DNA from: Deltaproteobacteria bacterium
Lineage (GTDB): Bacteria > Bdellovibrionota > Bdellovibrionia > Bdellovibrionales > Bdellovibrionaceae
Direction: 5' to 3'
Assembly (NCBI GenBank): GCA_017302835.1
Contig: JAFLCC010000001.1
Span: 248,001-312,000, forward strand
DNA length: 64,000 nucleotides
In this document: positions 35,231-44,043 of the stretch, in pieces
Layout of the letters: every line of letters begins with the position of its first letter
How positions within the stretch are numbered: the stretch's first letter is position 1
Notes under the pieces: generated by a model
What the model saw: the letters and a program-made list of their open reading frames with translations, nothing else
Databases searched by the model: none
Told to the model about the DNA's origin: nothing
Made by a program: the position numbers and the translations under genes

Positions 35231-36655
35231 ATGTCGGATCTGGATTTCAGTAAAGCAAAATATACAGCAATTATAAGTGATTTACATTTGTGCGAGGCCG
35301 AACCGATTCACTTAAAATATCCGCTCTGGAAAAAATATAAAACAAAGGAATTTTTCTTTGATGATGAGTTTGCTTTATTTCTAAAGAAAATCCAAGCTCA
35401 GGCGAACTATGAGCCGGTAGAGCTTGTTCTTAATGGCGACATTTTTGATTTTGATTCCATTACTAGCTTCCCCGAAGATGCCATTTACAAAGTGTCCTGG
35501 TTAGAAAAGATTAGAGGCTTAAAACCACGGGAAGAAAGATCCCTTTATAAAATTACAAAAATTATTGAAGATCACCCTCAGTTTTTTCAAGCCTTAAAAG
35601 AGTTTTTAGAAAGCGACAATAAAGTTATTTTTATTTTTGGAAACCATGATATCGAACTTCATTTTGAAAAGGTACAGGCAGAAATTTTAAAATCACTAAA
35701 TCTAAAGGATATGAAAGCTCAAAATGTACGGTTTAATGAATGGTTTTATATTTCAAATCAAGACACCTTGATTGAACATGGAAATCAATATGATCCTTAT
35801 TGTGTTTTTGATGATCCTATAAACCCGTTAGTTCGTGGGTATAATTACTTGTATATGAAGTTGCCATTTGGAAATATCGCGAGTCGATATATTATGAATG
35901 GAATGGGTTTCTTTAATCCCCATTCAGACGGTAATTACATTATGAATTTTTCTGATTATGTTAAGATGTTTACGAAATACATGTTGAGGGCTCAACCGTT
36001 TCTTATCTTAACCTGGTTTATGGGCGCTGTCTGGACTTTGTTCTATACGATTAAGGATCAATTTGCTGAACCTATAAAAAATCCTCTTTCGACAGAAGAG
36101 AGAGTCAATTTCATTGCGCATAAAGCGAATGCCTCGCCCAGACAAGTTCGTGAGCTCAAAGAATTGTTTGTTGAAAATGCAAACAAAGATCCGATGCTCA
36201 TCATGAAAGAATTGTGGCTGGACCGAGCTTTTATTATTCTTATTTCTTTTTTGATCATCTACTGGTTTTTTTCAAGCCTAAAAGATGTTTTTGGAATTTC
36301 TTTGTTTTGGGGTTTTATTCCGCTTTTTCTAATGATTCCTTTCTTTTTGTTCTATACAAAATCAATCGTCTCTTTAGTTTCTGGTTACAAAGAACCGGAT
36401 GATAAAATTTTGGCAATTGCAGGATATATTGCGGGGGTTTCCAGAATTGTCTTTGGTCATACACATATTAGTCGCCATGAAATGATTGGCTCTATCGAAC
36501 ATCTAAATTCGGGAACCTGGTCGCCAAGCTATTTAGACATAGAATGCACCCGACCAACGGGGCAAAAATACTTCGTCTGGCTTGGGCCTAAAAGTGATGG
36601 AGAAGGTCGTTGCGCAAAACTTTCGACCTATGTTTCGCATCGCATTGTTGAATAA
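35231..36655 (+). CDS. membrane metallophosphoesterase (calcineurin-like)
   Basis: The 474-residue protein carries the calcineurin-type metal motifs: ISDLHL (Asp17, His19), NGDIFDFD, FGNHDIELH and, much later, VFGHTHISRH. Three hydrophobic segments (about 257-277, 336-353 and 358-382) lie between the third and the last motif. The active-site halves are thus separated by a membrane insert, unlike soluble LpxH-type enzymes. EHGNQYD supplies a further metal His. The substrate is unknown. The start has no strong ribosome site, and the promoter must lie within murD. Confidence 0.85.
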   Translation: MSDLDFSKAKYTAIISDLHLCEAEPIHLKYPLWKKYKTKEFFFDDEFALFLKKIQAQANYEPVELVLNGDIFDFDSITSFPEDAIYKVSWLEKIRGLKPREERSLYKITKIIEDHPQFFQALKEFLESDNKVIFIFGNHDIELHFEKVQAEILKSLNLKDMKAQNVRFNEWFYISNQDTLIEHGNQYDPYCVFDDPINPLVRGYNYLYMKLPFGNIASRYIMNGMGFFNPHSDGNYIMNFSDYVKMFTKYMLRAQPFLILTWFMGAVWTLFYTIKDQFAEPIKNPLSTEERVNFIAHKANASPRQVRELKELFVENANKDPMLIMKELWLDRAFIILISFLIIYWFFSSLKDVFGISLFWGFIPLFLMIPFFLFYTKSIVSLVSGYKEPDDKILAIAGYIAGVSRIVFGHTHISRHEMIGSIEHLNSGTWSPSYLDIECTRPTGQKYFVWLGPKSDGEGRCAKLSTYVSHRIVE

Positions 36656-36725
36656 GATTCCTTTGTCTGGACTTGGTTCGGTATGTCAACATCTATAAGT
36701 TAATATATTCAACATGGAGGCCAGG

Positions 36726-36926
36726 ATGTCAGAAGATTTAGTATTAGTAGTAACTAGCAAAGTAAAAAAATTAATTAAAGAAAAAGGCGAAATGAACACA
36801 TCGGCAGCAACGGTAGAGGTTTTAAGCAAAGCGGTTGAAAGACTTTGCTTAAAAGGAATTGAAAGTGCGAAGGCAGATGGAAGAAAAACGGTAATGGATA
36901 GAGACATTATCATTGATCACATATAA
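36726..36926 (+). CDS. bacterial histone (Bdellovibrio type)
   Basis: The 66-residue protein is a single histone fold: a first helix (VVTSKVKKLIKEKG), loop with MNTSAATVEVL, a long middle helix (VEVLSKAVERLCLKGIESAK), then the loop-helix GRKTVMDRDIIIDHI. The GRKT(V/I)xxxD pattern is the L2 hallmark shared with archaeal histones, and the MDRD form is that of the Bdellovibrio histone already characterised as a main chromatin protein. The start is ATG 36726, five bases after GGAGG; an ATG at 36714 overlaps that site. A hairpin with a short T tract follows the stop. Confidence 0.92.
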   Translation: MSEDLVLVVTSKVKKLIKEKGEMNTSAATVEVLSKAVERLCLKGIESAKADGRKTVMDRDIIIDHI

Positions 36927-36933
36927 CTGAGAA

Positions 36934-36954
36934 TATAGTCCGTAACGGACTATA
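36934..36954 (+). terminator. hairpin after the histone gene
   Basis: TATAGTCCG (36934-36942) and CGGACTATA (36946-36954) form a perfect 9-bp stem with a three-base loop, starting eight bases after the stop and followed by AATCTTTT. The T tract is short, so termination may be partial. Confidence 0.6.
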
Positions 36955-36960
36955 AATCTT

Positions 36961-37000
36961 TTGGTAGTTATTTTAAAATGCTATTTGGAATAACTACCAA
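36961..37000. repeat. 12-bp inverted repeat at the 3' end of the minus-strand gene
   Basis: TTGGTAGTTATT (36961-36972) and AATAACTACCAA (36989-37000) are perfectly complementary with 16 bases between. The left arm spans the stop codon of the minus-strand gene and the right arm lies in its last codons. No clear T run follows on either strand. Confidence 0.7.
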
Positions 37001-37519
37001 TGCAGAGTCACGAAAAGACTCACCTGTATTTGCAAGGCTTCCAATAAACATATCAATACTTAAGGTTGTCGTATCAAAACTCTTTGAAACTTGTGATATA
37101 TGCATTTTGCCGATAGCCTCGTCATCAATAAGAGACCTTGATAAAGTCACTTTTTTAGAAGAATTAGAACCAGGTATCCAATTAATAAGGTTAAAGCCGC
37201 TTTTTTCAACAGAAAATTGAGATATGGAAAATTTTGAACATATCCACATAGAGTACACAAGTGTATGTTGGCTTTGTGGATCATAAGTTGTTAGAAAATA
37301 CCCAACTTGATTTTCTCCCTTAAACAAGGTGTGGAGTTTAGAGTTTTTGGTTTTTTGGACGGCATCGAAGGCATCATTGCTAACATATTGATCCATGGAA
37401 CAGGATCTAAAAGTATTTGGCAAATTTGCAAATGAATTAGAAGTGAACAGTAAGAAAACGAAAGTGGTAAGTGACAAAATTTTAAAAGATTTATATTTTT
37501 CTAGAGACCTATAGTTCAT
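36968..37519 (-). CDS. exported protein of unknown function (183 aa)
   Basis: I do not recognise this protein. The preferred start (37519) follows a GGGAG ribosome site. It gives a basic N-terminus, a hydrophobic run and a cut near SNSFA, followed by NLPNTFRSCSMDQY, so a signal peptide is likely. The mature part has two cysteines (RSCSM and WICSK) that could pair, and beta-like segments. It ends within an inverted repeat convergent with the histone gene. A longer in-frame start at 37582 would add 21 residues with no signal character. Confidence 0.7.
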   Translation of the reverse strand: MNYRSLEKYKSFKILSLTTFVFLLFTSNSFANLPNTFRSCSMDQYVSNDAFDAVQKTKNSKLHTLFKGENQVGYFLTTYDPQSQHTLVYSMWICSKFSISQFSVEKSGFNLINWIPGSNSSKKVTLSRSLIDDEAIGKMHISQVSKSFDTTTLSIDMFIGSLANTGESFRDSALVVIPNSILK

Positions 37520-37733
37520 AAAAAACTCCCTATTAACTGTTTCTATGGTTTGTGCCGGGATTACGCATTTGCGCAATCCCATAGTTAGTTAAGCCGTTAA
37601 GTATTGTTTTACGTATCTTTGTTTAAGTAGTTAAGTGTTGTTTGTTGCGGGTAGTTTACAACAAAACTGTGGAACTTGAAATGTCGAAGATTTAGACAGT
37701 AAAAAAGTAATAGTTTTTAAAAATTAATCGAAA

Positions 37734-39770
37734 TTAAGAAATCATTTTTACAAGTTCATCCCAAGAAATAATATGGACGCCAAGGTTCTTGGCCTTTTCA
37801 AGTTTGGATCCCGGATCGTTGCCAACAACTAAATAATTTAATTTAGACGAAACAGAGCTCAAAAGCTTGCCGCCATTTACTTCGATGAGTTCTTTGGCCT
37901 GATCCCTAGGTATTTCAAGGGTTCCAGTAATTAAAAAACTCTTGTTTTGCAGAGGTCCGTCGTTGGTGCGTTTGATTTTTTCAAATGTAATTCCGACTTG
38001 AATTAAATTTGAAACCTCTTCAATATTAGCTGGAGATTGCAGCCAATTCAAAATAGCCATTGCGACCTTTGGGCCAATTTCTGGAATTTGCAAAAGGTTA
38101 GTTTCCTCTGTTCCAAGAAAATTTTCAATTGTTAAAAAATGATTTGCCAAGTGTTTGGCGGTGGTTTCTCCAACAAAACGAATGCCTAAACCGAAAAGCA
38201 ATCGAGCCAAGGTAGTTTTTTTACTTTTATTCAGACTTTCAAGAATATTTTGAGCTGATTTCTCGCCTTGTCTTTCTAAGGTGAGAAGATCTTCCTTAGT
38301 TAGTCTGTAAAAATCAGAAAACTTACGAACAAACCCTTTATCAACCAAAATATCGATCCATTTATCACCGAGCTTTTCAATATTGAGTGCTTTTCTTGAA
38401 GCAAAATGTTTTAGAGATTCTTTCAGTATGGCTGAGCAGTTCATATTAACACAACGGAAGACAACCTCCTCTTCGGCAGCTAGTAGAGGCTCGCCACAGG
38501 AAGGACAGTGGGTTGGCATTTTGAAGGGACTTGAATTCGAATTTCTTTTTGACAAAACCACATCCACAACTTCCGGGATAACATCCCCTGCCCGCTGAAC
38601 GACAACGGTATCACCAATGCGAATATCCTTACGGTCAATTTCTTCTTGATTGTGGAGAGTGGCGTTGGTAACGGTAACCCCGCCGACTGATACGGGACTC
38701 ATAATGGCGACGGGAGTGATAGCCCCAGTTCTTCCAACCTGACAAATAATATCTGTAATGATTGTTTGGGCTTGCTGTGGAGGGAACTTAGCAGCCGTAG
38801 CCCACCGAGGGCTTTTAGAGATCATTCCGAGCTCGGCTTGGAGTTTAAAAGACGAGACTTTAATAACGATGCCATCCACATCAAAAGGCAAACGATGTCG
38901 TTTGCTTTCAAACTCATGATAAAAGTTAACAACTTCTTGAGCGTTTTCACAAACACGAGTTAATGAGGGAAATGTAGGGATGCCAAGCTGGGAAAACTTC
39001 TCATAAAGTTCAAGCTGAGTCTCGAAACCGATGCCAACAAAATCTCCAAGAGTATAGGCATAAAATTTCAATGGTCTTGATGCTGTGATTTTTGAATCTA
39101 ACTGACGAATGGTGCCAGCAGCAGCATTTCTAGGGTTAGCAAAAGCAGGCAAACCTTCTTCTTGTTGAGAGTTATTAAGCTCAAAAAAATCTTCTTTATG
39201 GATTAAAACCTCACCGCGAACCTCAAGCAATTCAGGAGGTGCCGTCGTTTTCAGTTTGAGAGGAATGGATTTAATGGTTTTTACATTTTGCGTGACGAGT
39301 TCCCCTGTAAGGCCATCACCCCGAGTCAGGGCTTTGGTGAGAAGGCCGTTTTCATATACCAATTCCATGGATAATCCGTCAAATTTGGGTTCACAAAAAT
39401 AGTGAATATTTTCTTTCGTGTTTAAAAACTTTTTGATTCTCTCATCAAAGGAAAAGATATCATCTTGGTTATAACTATTGGAAAGGCTCAGCATGGGGGC
39501 GCGATGATTTGATTTTTCAAAATGAGAAAGAGTTTTTCCACCAACTCGATGGCTGGGGGAATCTGGCCGGATCCAATCAGGGTGAAGTTCCTCGGTATGT
39601 TTTAACGCAAGAAATAACTGATCGTATTCAAAATCCGTAATAACAGGAGCGTCCTTAGAGTGGTATAGATCATCATGATATTGAATCAATGAAACAAGTT
39701 GAAGGTAATTTTCAAGAGTGAGAGGTTGATGGATAGGCTGGTATGAAGGCTTAAAATGAGAATCATTCAT
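37734..39770 (-). CDS. ligA: NAD-dependent DNA ligase
   Basis: LigA seals nicks in replication and repair. The 678-residue protein has the Ia domain, the adenylation lysine K129 in EPKFDGLS, TRGDGLTGE, VRGEV, NPRNAAAGTIRQLD, KFPPQQAQT and the OB-fold region with VGRTGAITPVA. Four zinc-binding cysteines follow (CPSCGEP, RCVNMNCSA), then the helix-hairpin-helix repeats and a C-terminal BRCT domain (SFLITGTLEIPRDQAKELI). The start is ATG 39770; a TTG five codons upstream is less likely. Confidence 0.97.
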   Translation of the reverse strand: MNDSHFKPSYQPIHQPLTLENYLQLVSLIQYHDDLYHSKDAPVITDFEYDQLFLALKHTEELHPDWIRPDSPSHRVGGKTLSHFEKSNHRAPMLSLSNSYNQDDIFSFDERIKKFLNTKENIHYFCEPKFDGLSMELVYENGLLTKALTRGDGLTGELVTQNVKTIKSIPLKLKTTAPPELLEVRGEVLIHKEDFFELNNSQQEEGLPAFANPRNAAAGTIRQLDSKITASRPLKFYAYTLGDFVGIGFETQLELYEKFSQLGIPTFPSLTRVCENAQEVVNFYHEFESKRHRLPFDVDGIVIKVSSFKLQAELGMISKSPRWATAAKFPPQQAQTIITDIICQVGRTGAITPVAIMSPVSVGGVTVTNATLHNQEEIDRKDIRIGDTVVVQRAGDVIPEVVDVVLSKRNSNSSPFKMPTHCPSCGEPLLAAEEEVVFRCVNMNCSAILKESLKHFASRKALNIEKLGDKWIDILVDKGFVRKFSDFYRLTKEDLLTLERQGEKSAQNILESLNKSKKTTLARLLFGLGIRFVGETTAKHLANHFLTIENFLGTEETNLLQIPEIGPKVAMAILNWLQSPANIEEVSNLIQVGITFEKIKRTNDGPLQNKSFLITGTLEIPRDQAKELIEVNGGKLLSSVSSKLNYLVVGNDPGSKLEKAKNLGVHIISWDELVKMIS

Positions 39771-39850
39771 GGTAACAATACACAATAAAAGTTAAAACTT
39801 TGCAACTTAGATATTGGCCTATTTCAAATGATCAGGTACAAATAAAAAGA

Positions 39851-40813
39851 ATGAAAAATATAGTAGGGAAAGCATTTACAGCTCTAGTTATCTTTTGCGC
39901 ACTGGTCATTGCCCTGCTTGCGATCGTTTTTAAAATAAAATATTTTGTACCAGAACTAAAAGCTCCAGAAATAAAAAACCCTGAGCTTTATATTAAAAAT
40001 TCTGAAGGAAAAATTAATACAATAAAACAAGATTGTGAAAAAAAAATTATTTGGGCAAATAAAAATAAAGATAAAACTAAATTTAGTTTGGTCTATATTC
40101 CTGGTTTTTCAGCAACAAGAAAAGAAATTTTCCCCGTAATGGAAACTCTGGCAAAAGATTTAGGGCTTAATCTTTTTTTATCAAGATTCCCATATCATGG
40201 CGAAAACAATCCTGAAGCCTATAAAAATCTGACGGCTCAAGACTTATTTGATACCGCAGTGGAGGCGTATGAAATCGGTAAAGAATTAGGAGATGAGGTT
40301 ATTATGATTGGAACCTCTACAGGAGCCGTCATGATCTCTCAACTTTCGGTATGGCAAAAAGAAATTAAAGCGATGGTATTAATTTCTCCAGCCTTTAATA
40401 TTATGCCATGGGCAACAGAAACCTTAGCTTCTCCATTAGGTAATATAATTAATAAACTGGCCAATGATGAGTACAGAACCTGGGAGCCAAAGAATCCTGA
40501 TATTAAAAAATATTGGGACACAAAGTATCACAGAGATGCTATCCCAGAACTAATGAGGGCGATCTATTATGTGGATTCTCATAATTTTGTTCAAATAAAA
40601 AATCCAACGTTGATGATCTACACAAAAGAGGACAAAATTATTTCACTTAAAGAAGTAGAGAAGAAATTTGCAGAAATTGGATCTCCACGAAAAAAATTAA
40701 TTTTAATGCCTTCTCCATCCCATGTTTTGGCTGGAGAGTTTACTTCCCCTCAAACAACACAGCTTGTAATAGGGGAAATTAAAGAATGGCTAGAATATCA
40801 GGGTGTAAAATGA
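39851..40813 (+). CDS. membrane-anchored alpha/beta-hydrolase (esterase-like)
   Basis: The 320-residue protein has one N-terminal membrane helix (about 8-28) and an exported or membrane-bound alpha/beta-hydrolase domain. The nucleophile elbow is MIGTSTGAVM with Ser between Thr residues, the Asp is in IYTKEDKII and the His in SPSHVLAGE. Upstream, YIPGFSATRKEIFP gives the oxyanion region. The nearest known groups are carboxylesterases and monoacylglycerol lipases; the substrate is unknown. The start at ATG 39851 leaves a normal anchor. Its stop overlaps the gatC start (ATGA). Confidence 0.85.
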   Translation: MKNIVGKAFTALVIFCALVIALLAIVFKIKYFVPELKAPEIKNPELYIKNSEGKINTIKQDCEKKIIWANKNKDKTKFSLVYIPGFSATRKEIFPVMETLAKDLGLNLFLSRFPYHGENNPEAYKNLTAQDLFDTAVEAYEIGKELGDEVIMIGTSTGAVMISQLSVWQKEIKAMVLISPAFNIMPWATETLASPLGNIINKLANDEYRTWEPKNPDIKKYWDTKYHRDAIPELMRAIYYVDSHNFVQIKNPTLMIYTKEDKIISLKEVEKKFAEIGSPRKKLILMPSPSHVLAGEFTSPQTTQLVIGEIKEWLEYQGVK

Positions 40814-41091
40814 TTGATGCGAAGACAATTAAATACATAGCAAAATTAAGTCGAATTGAGATGGATGATTCTCATGTTGAAAAGTATTCCAAGGATCTTT
40901 CGAATATTTTAGATTATTTTGCTCAAATATCAAAAATAGATACACTAGGTGTTGAGCCAATGACAACCCCAGTGGAGTATGAAATCAGATGGCGTGAAGA
41001 TCATGTTGTTAAAGAGTACTCGCCAGAAGAGATGTTAAAAAATGCTCCCGAAAAATCAGGGAATTTATTCAAAGTTCCCCCGGTGGTGTGA
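40810..41091 (+). CDS. gatC: Asp/Glu-tRNA amidotransferase subunit C
   Basis: GatC is the small linker subunit of the GatCAB complex that amidates Glu-tRNA(Gln) or Asp-tRNA(Asn). The 93-residue protein shows KTIKYIAKLSRIEMDD, LSNILDYFAQISKIDTLGVEP and the later RWREDHVV near-consensus (usually LREDxV). The start is ATG 40810, sharing bases with the hydrolase stop. gatA begins seven bases after its stop. Confidence 0.92.
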   Translation: MIDAKTIKYIAKLSRIEMDDSHVEKYSKDLSNILDYFAQISKIDTLGVEPMTTPVEYEIRWREDHVVKEYSPEEMLKNAPEKSGNLFKVPPVV

Positions 41092-41098
41092 GGAATAT

Positions 41099-42592
41099 AT
41101 GGAAGCAGTAACTAAATCCCTCAAACAACAAGTCGAAGCCATTAAAAGAAAAGAACTTTCTTGCGAAGAATTGGTAAATAGTTATTTAAAAAGAATTCAA
41201 AAAATAAATCCGTTGTTGAATGCTTTCATTACGTTGAACGAAAAAGTATTAGAAGAGGCCAAGGAATTAGACCAACAAATTGCTAAGTCCTATAGTGCAA
41301 AAACAAGTAATGATTTAACTGCGAATAAACTTTTAGGAATTCCATTTGGGATAAAAGACATGTTTTGTACCAAAGGAATAAAAACAACCGCAGCTTCAAA
41401 AATGCTAGAAGAATTTATTCCGCCCTATGAGTCTACAGTGACAAAAAGAATTAAAGAGCATGGGGGCTTGGTGTTAGGTAAACTTAATTTAGATGAGTAT
41501 GCCATGGGAAGCTCAAACGAGACTTCGTATTTTGGTGTTTGTAAAAACCCTTGGGATTTATCTCGTGTTCCTGGGGGCTCTAGCGGTGGATCTGCCGCAG
41601 CTCAGGCTGCCATGTTGGCTGCAGCTACGATGGGAACAGATACTGGTGGCTCCATTCGCCAACCTGCAAATTTTTGCAATGTGGTAGGAGTCAAACCAAC
41701 CTATGGCAGGATCAGTCGATATGGAATTGTGGCCTATGCTTCTAGTTTGGATCAGGCTGGACCTATAGTACGTACGGTTGAAGATGCCGCTTTGATTTTA
41801 GAAGTAATTTGTGGCCAGGATAGCAACGATTCAACAACTTCTTCTCGTAAGGTAGAGAATTTTTCAGAAAATTTAGCTCAAGATTTAAAGGGAATTAAAA
41901 TAGGGATCATCAAAGAATTTATTGAAGATAAAATTGACAAAGACGTTCAGCGCATTTTTCAGGAAGCCATTGAAAACGCAAAAAAAATAGGTGCAGAGAT
42001 TGTTGAGGTCTCAATTCCCATGATTGAACATTCTATTCCTATATATTATTTAATTGCCGCTAGCGAAGCGTCTTCAAATTTAGCCCGGTACGATGGAGTT
42101 AAATATGGACACAGAGCTAATTTCAAAAACTTATCAGCAGTTGATTTGGAGCAATTCTATTCACAAACAAGAGCTGAGGGATTTGGTTCTGAGGTACAAA
42201 GACGGATCATGTTGGGAACTTATTGTTTGTCATCCGGCTACTTTGATGCCTATTACAATAAAGCTTGCCAAGTGAGACGGTTGCTAAAAAATGAATTTAC
42301 TGAGCAATTTAAAAAGTGCGATGTCCTTCTTTCTCCGGTGACAACATCTCCGGCATTTAAAATTGGTGAAAGAATTGAAGATCCTTTAACAATGTATTTA
42401 AATGATATTTTCACCGTGTCCACTAATTTAGCCGGACTTCCAGGGATGAGTCTCCCCTATGGTTTTTCTAAGGAAAATTTACCCATCGGAATTCAGTTAA
42501 TGGCAGCGCCCTTTGCAGAACAAAAAATGTTGAGCATTGCCCATGCCCTTGAGCTAACAACAACAGCTTCAAAAAAGAAGCTCATTTTATAA
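41099..42592 (+). CDS. gatA: Asp/Glu-tRNA amidotransferase subunit A (glutaminase)
   Basis: GatA releases ammonia from glutamine for the transamidation. It is an amidase-signature enzyme with the Ser-cisSer-Lys triad: Lys in FGIKDMFCTKG, cis-Ser in GGSSGGSAAA and nucleophile Ser in TDTGGSIRQPA. The glutamine-binding region YDGVKYG is present. The start is ATG 41099, after AGGA, giving 497 residues. It is encoded between gatC and gatB as one operon. Confidence 0.96.
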   Translation: MEAVTKSLKQQVEAIKRKELSCEELVNSYLKRIQKINPLLNAFITLNEKVLEEAKELDQQIAKSYSAKTSNDLTANKLLGIPFGIKDMFCTKGIKTTAASKMLEEFIPPYESTVTKRIKEHGGLVLGKLNLDEYAMGSSNETSYFGVCKNPWDLSRVPGGSSGGSAAAQAAMLAAATMGTDTGGSIRQPANFCNVVGVKPTYGRISRYGIVAYASSLDQAGPIVRTVEDAALILEVICGQDSNDSTTSSRKVENFSENLAQDLKGIKIGIIKEFIEDKIDKDVQRIFQEAIENAKKIGAEIVEVSIPMIEHSIPIYYLIAASEASSNLARYDGVKYGHRANFKNLSAVDLEQFYSQTRAEGFGSEVQRRIMLGTYCLSSGYFDAYYNKACQVRRLLKNEFTEQFKKCDVLLSPVTTSPAFKIGERIEDPLTMYLNDIFTVSTNLAGLPGMSLPYGFSKENLPIGIQLMAAPFAEQKMLSIAHALELTTTASKKKLIL

Positions 42593-42602
42593 GTGGAGTT
42601 AT

Positions 42603-44042
42603 ATGGAAGCGCCGATATATCGTGGTTTTTACGCAACGATTGGTATTGAAATTCATGTTCAGTTAAACACGGAAAGTAAAATATTTTGTGGGGATTCTAC
42701 GGGGTTTAATTCAGGAGACAATGAAAATGTTTCTCCCGTCAGTGCGGGCATGCCAGGAACCCTTCCTGTTTTAAATAAAAAGGTAGTTGAGTTTTCAATC
42801 AAAACCGGTTTGGCACTTAACTGTGAGATCAGAAGAAAGTCCATCTTTGCTCGAAAAAATTATTTTTATCCGGATCTTCCAAAGGGTTATCAAATTTCAC
42901 AGTATGAAGAGCCTATTTGTGAACATGGTCACGTGACGATCAAGCTAGAGGATAAATATAAAAAAATTTCAATCACGAGAGCCCATATGGAAGAAGATGC
43001 GGGAAAGTCGATTCATAGTGGAGAGTGGACCCTGCTTAATTACAACAGAGCGGGTGTTCCGTTACTAGAAATAGTTTCTGGACCAGAAATGAGTTCTGCC
43101 AAAGAGGCTGTTGAGTACGCAAAAACGATACGTCAAATTGTTCGTTATCTTGATGTTTGTGATGGCAACTTGGAAGAAGGCTCCTTGCGTTGTGATTGCA
43201 ATGTGAGCGTGAGAAAAGTAGGAGAAGATAAATTAGGTACCAAGGTCGAACTTAAAAACATTAACTCTTTTAGATTTGTTGAAAAAGCGATTGATTATGA
43301 AATTGAAAGACAAATTGATTTAATTGAAAGGGGCGACAAAATTATTCAAGAGACGAGACTCTATGATCCGGATAAAAATCGAACTTTTGCCATGAGAACT
43401 AAAGAAAATGCTCAAGACTATAGATATTTCCCTGATCCTGATTTGCTTCCTGTTATATTAACCGAAGAGATGATTTCAGAAATTAAAAAAACCTTGCCCG
43501 AGTTGCCCCAAGCTAAAGTTCAAAGATGGCAAAACGAACATCATTTGCCCGAATACGATGCCACCGTGCTTACTGCGGAAAAAGAAATTGCAGAGTACTA
43601 TGAACAAACGGCAAAAATCTGTGGAAATTACAAAGCGGCCTCGAATTGGATCATGACAGAAATTATGGGAGAAATTCACTCAAAGCCAAGCAGTCTTCAG
43701 AATTTTCCAGTCACCCCTGCCCGATTGGGAAAGCTTATTTTAATGATAGACAGTCAGGCGATCTCTGGAAAAATTGCGAAGCAAGTTTTTTTCGAAATGC
43801 TCACGTCTCGCTTGGATCCTGAGGCCATAGTTAAAGAAAAAGGATGGCAACAAATTTCAGATGTTAATTCCGTTGAAAAAATTATCGACGAAGTCTTGGC
43901 AGCCAATGTAAAATCAGTTGAGGAATATAAAAAAGGAAAAATAAAACTATTTGGATTTTTTGTTGGAACAGTTATGAAAATTTCCAAAGGTCAGGCAAAT
44001 CCAGATTTAGTGAATGAACTATTAAAGAAAAAATTGGATTAA
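42603..44042 (+). CDS. gatB: Asp/Glu-tRNA amidotransferase subunit B
   Basis: GatB phosphorylates and amidates the misacylated tRNA. The 479-residue protein has IGIEIHVQLNTESKIFC, GMPGTLPVLN, FYPDLPKGYQISQYE, RAHMEEDAGKSIH, NYNRAGVPLLEIV, RCDCNVSVR and EVKNINS-like KVELKNINSF, then YRYFPDPDL. The C-terminal YqeY-like tail (about 330-479) is present. A GGAG ribosome site precedes the ATG. Gln-tRNA or Asn-tRNA synthesis by this route suggests that one of those synthetases may be missing from the genome; that cannot be checked here. Confidence 0.97.
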   Translation: MEAPIYRGFYATIGIEIHVQLNTESKIFCGDSTGFNSGDNENVSPVSAGMPGTLPVLNKKVVEFSIKTGLALNCEIRRKSIFARKNYFYPDLPKGYQISQYEEPICEHGHVTIKLEDKYKKISITRAHMEEDAGKSIHSGEWTLLNYNRAGVPLLEIVSGPEMSSAKEAVEYAKTIRQIVRYLDVCDGNLEEGSLRCDCNVSVRKVGEDKLGTKVELKNINSFRFVEKAIDYEIERQIDLIERGDKIIQETRLYDPDKNRTFAMRTKENAQDYRYFPDPDLLPVILTEEMISEIKKTLPELPQAKVQRWQNEHHLPEYDATVLTAEKEIAEYYEQTAKICGNYKAASNWIMTEIMGEIHSKPSSLQNFPVTPARLGKLILMIDSQAISGKIAKQVFFEMLTSRLDPEAIVKEKGWQQISDVNSVEKIIDEVLAANVKSVEEYKKGKIKLFGFFVGTVMKISKGQANPDLVNELLKKKLD

Positions 44043-44043
44043 C

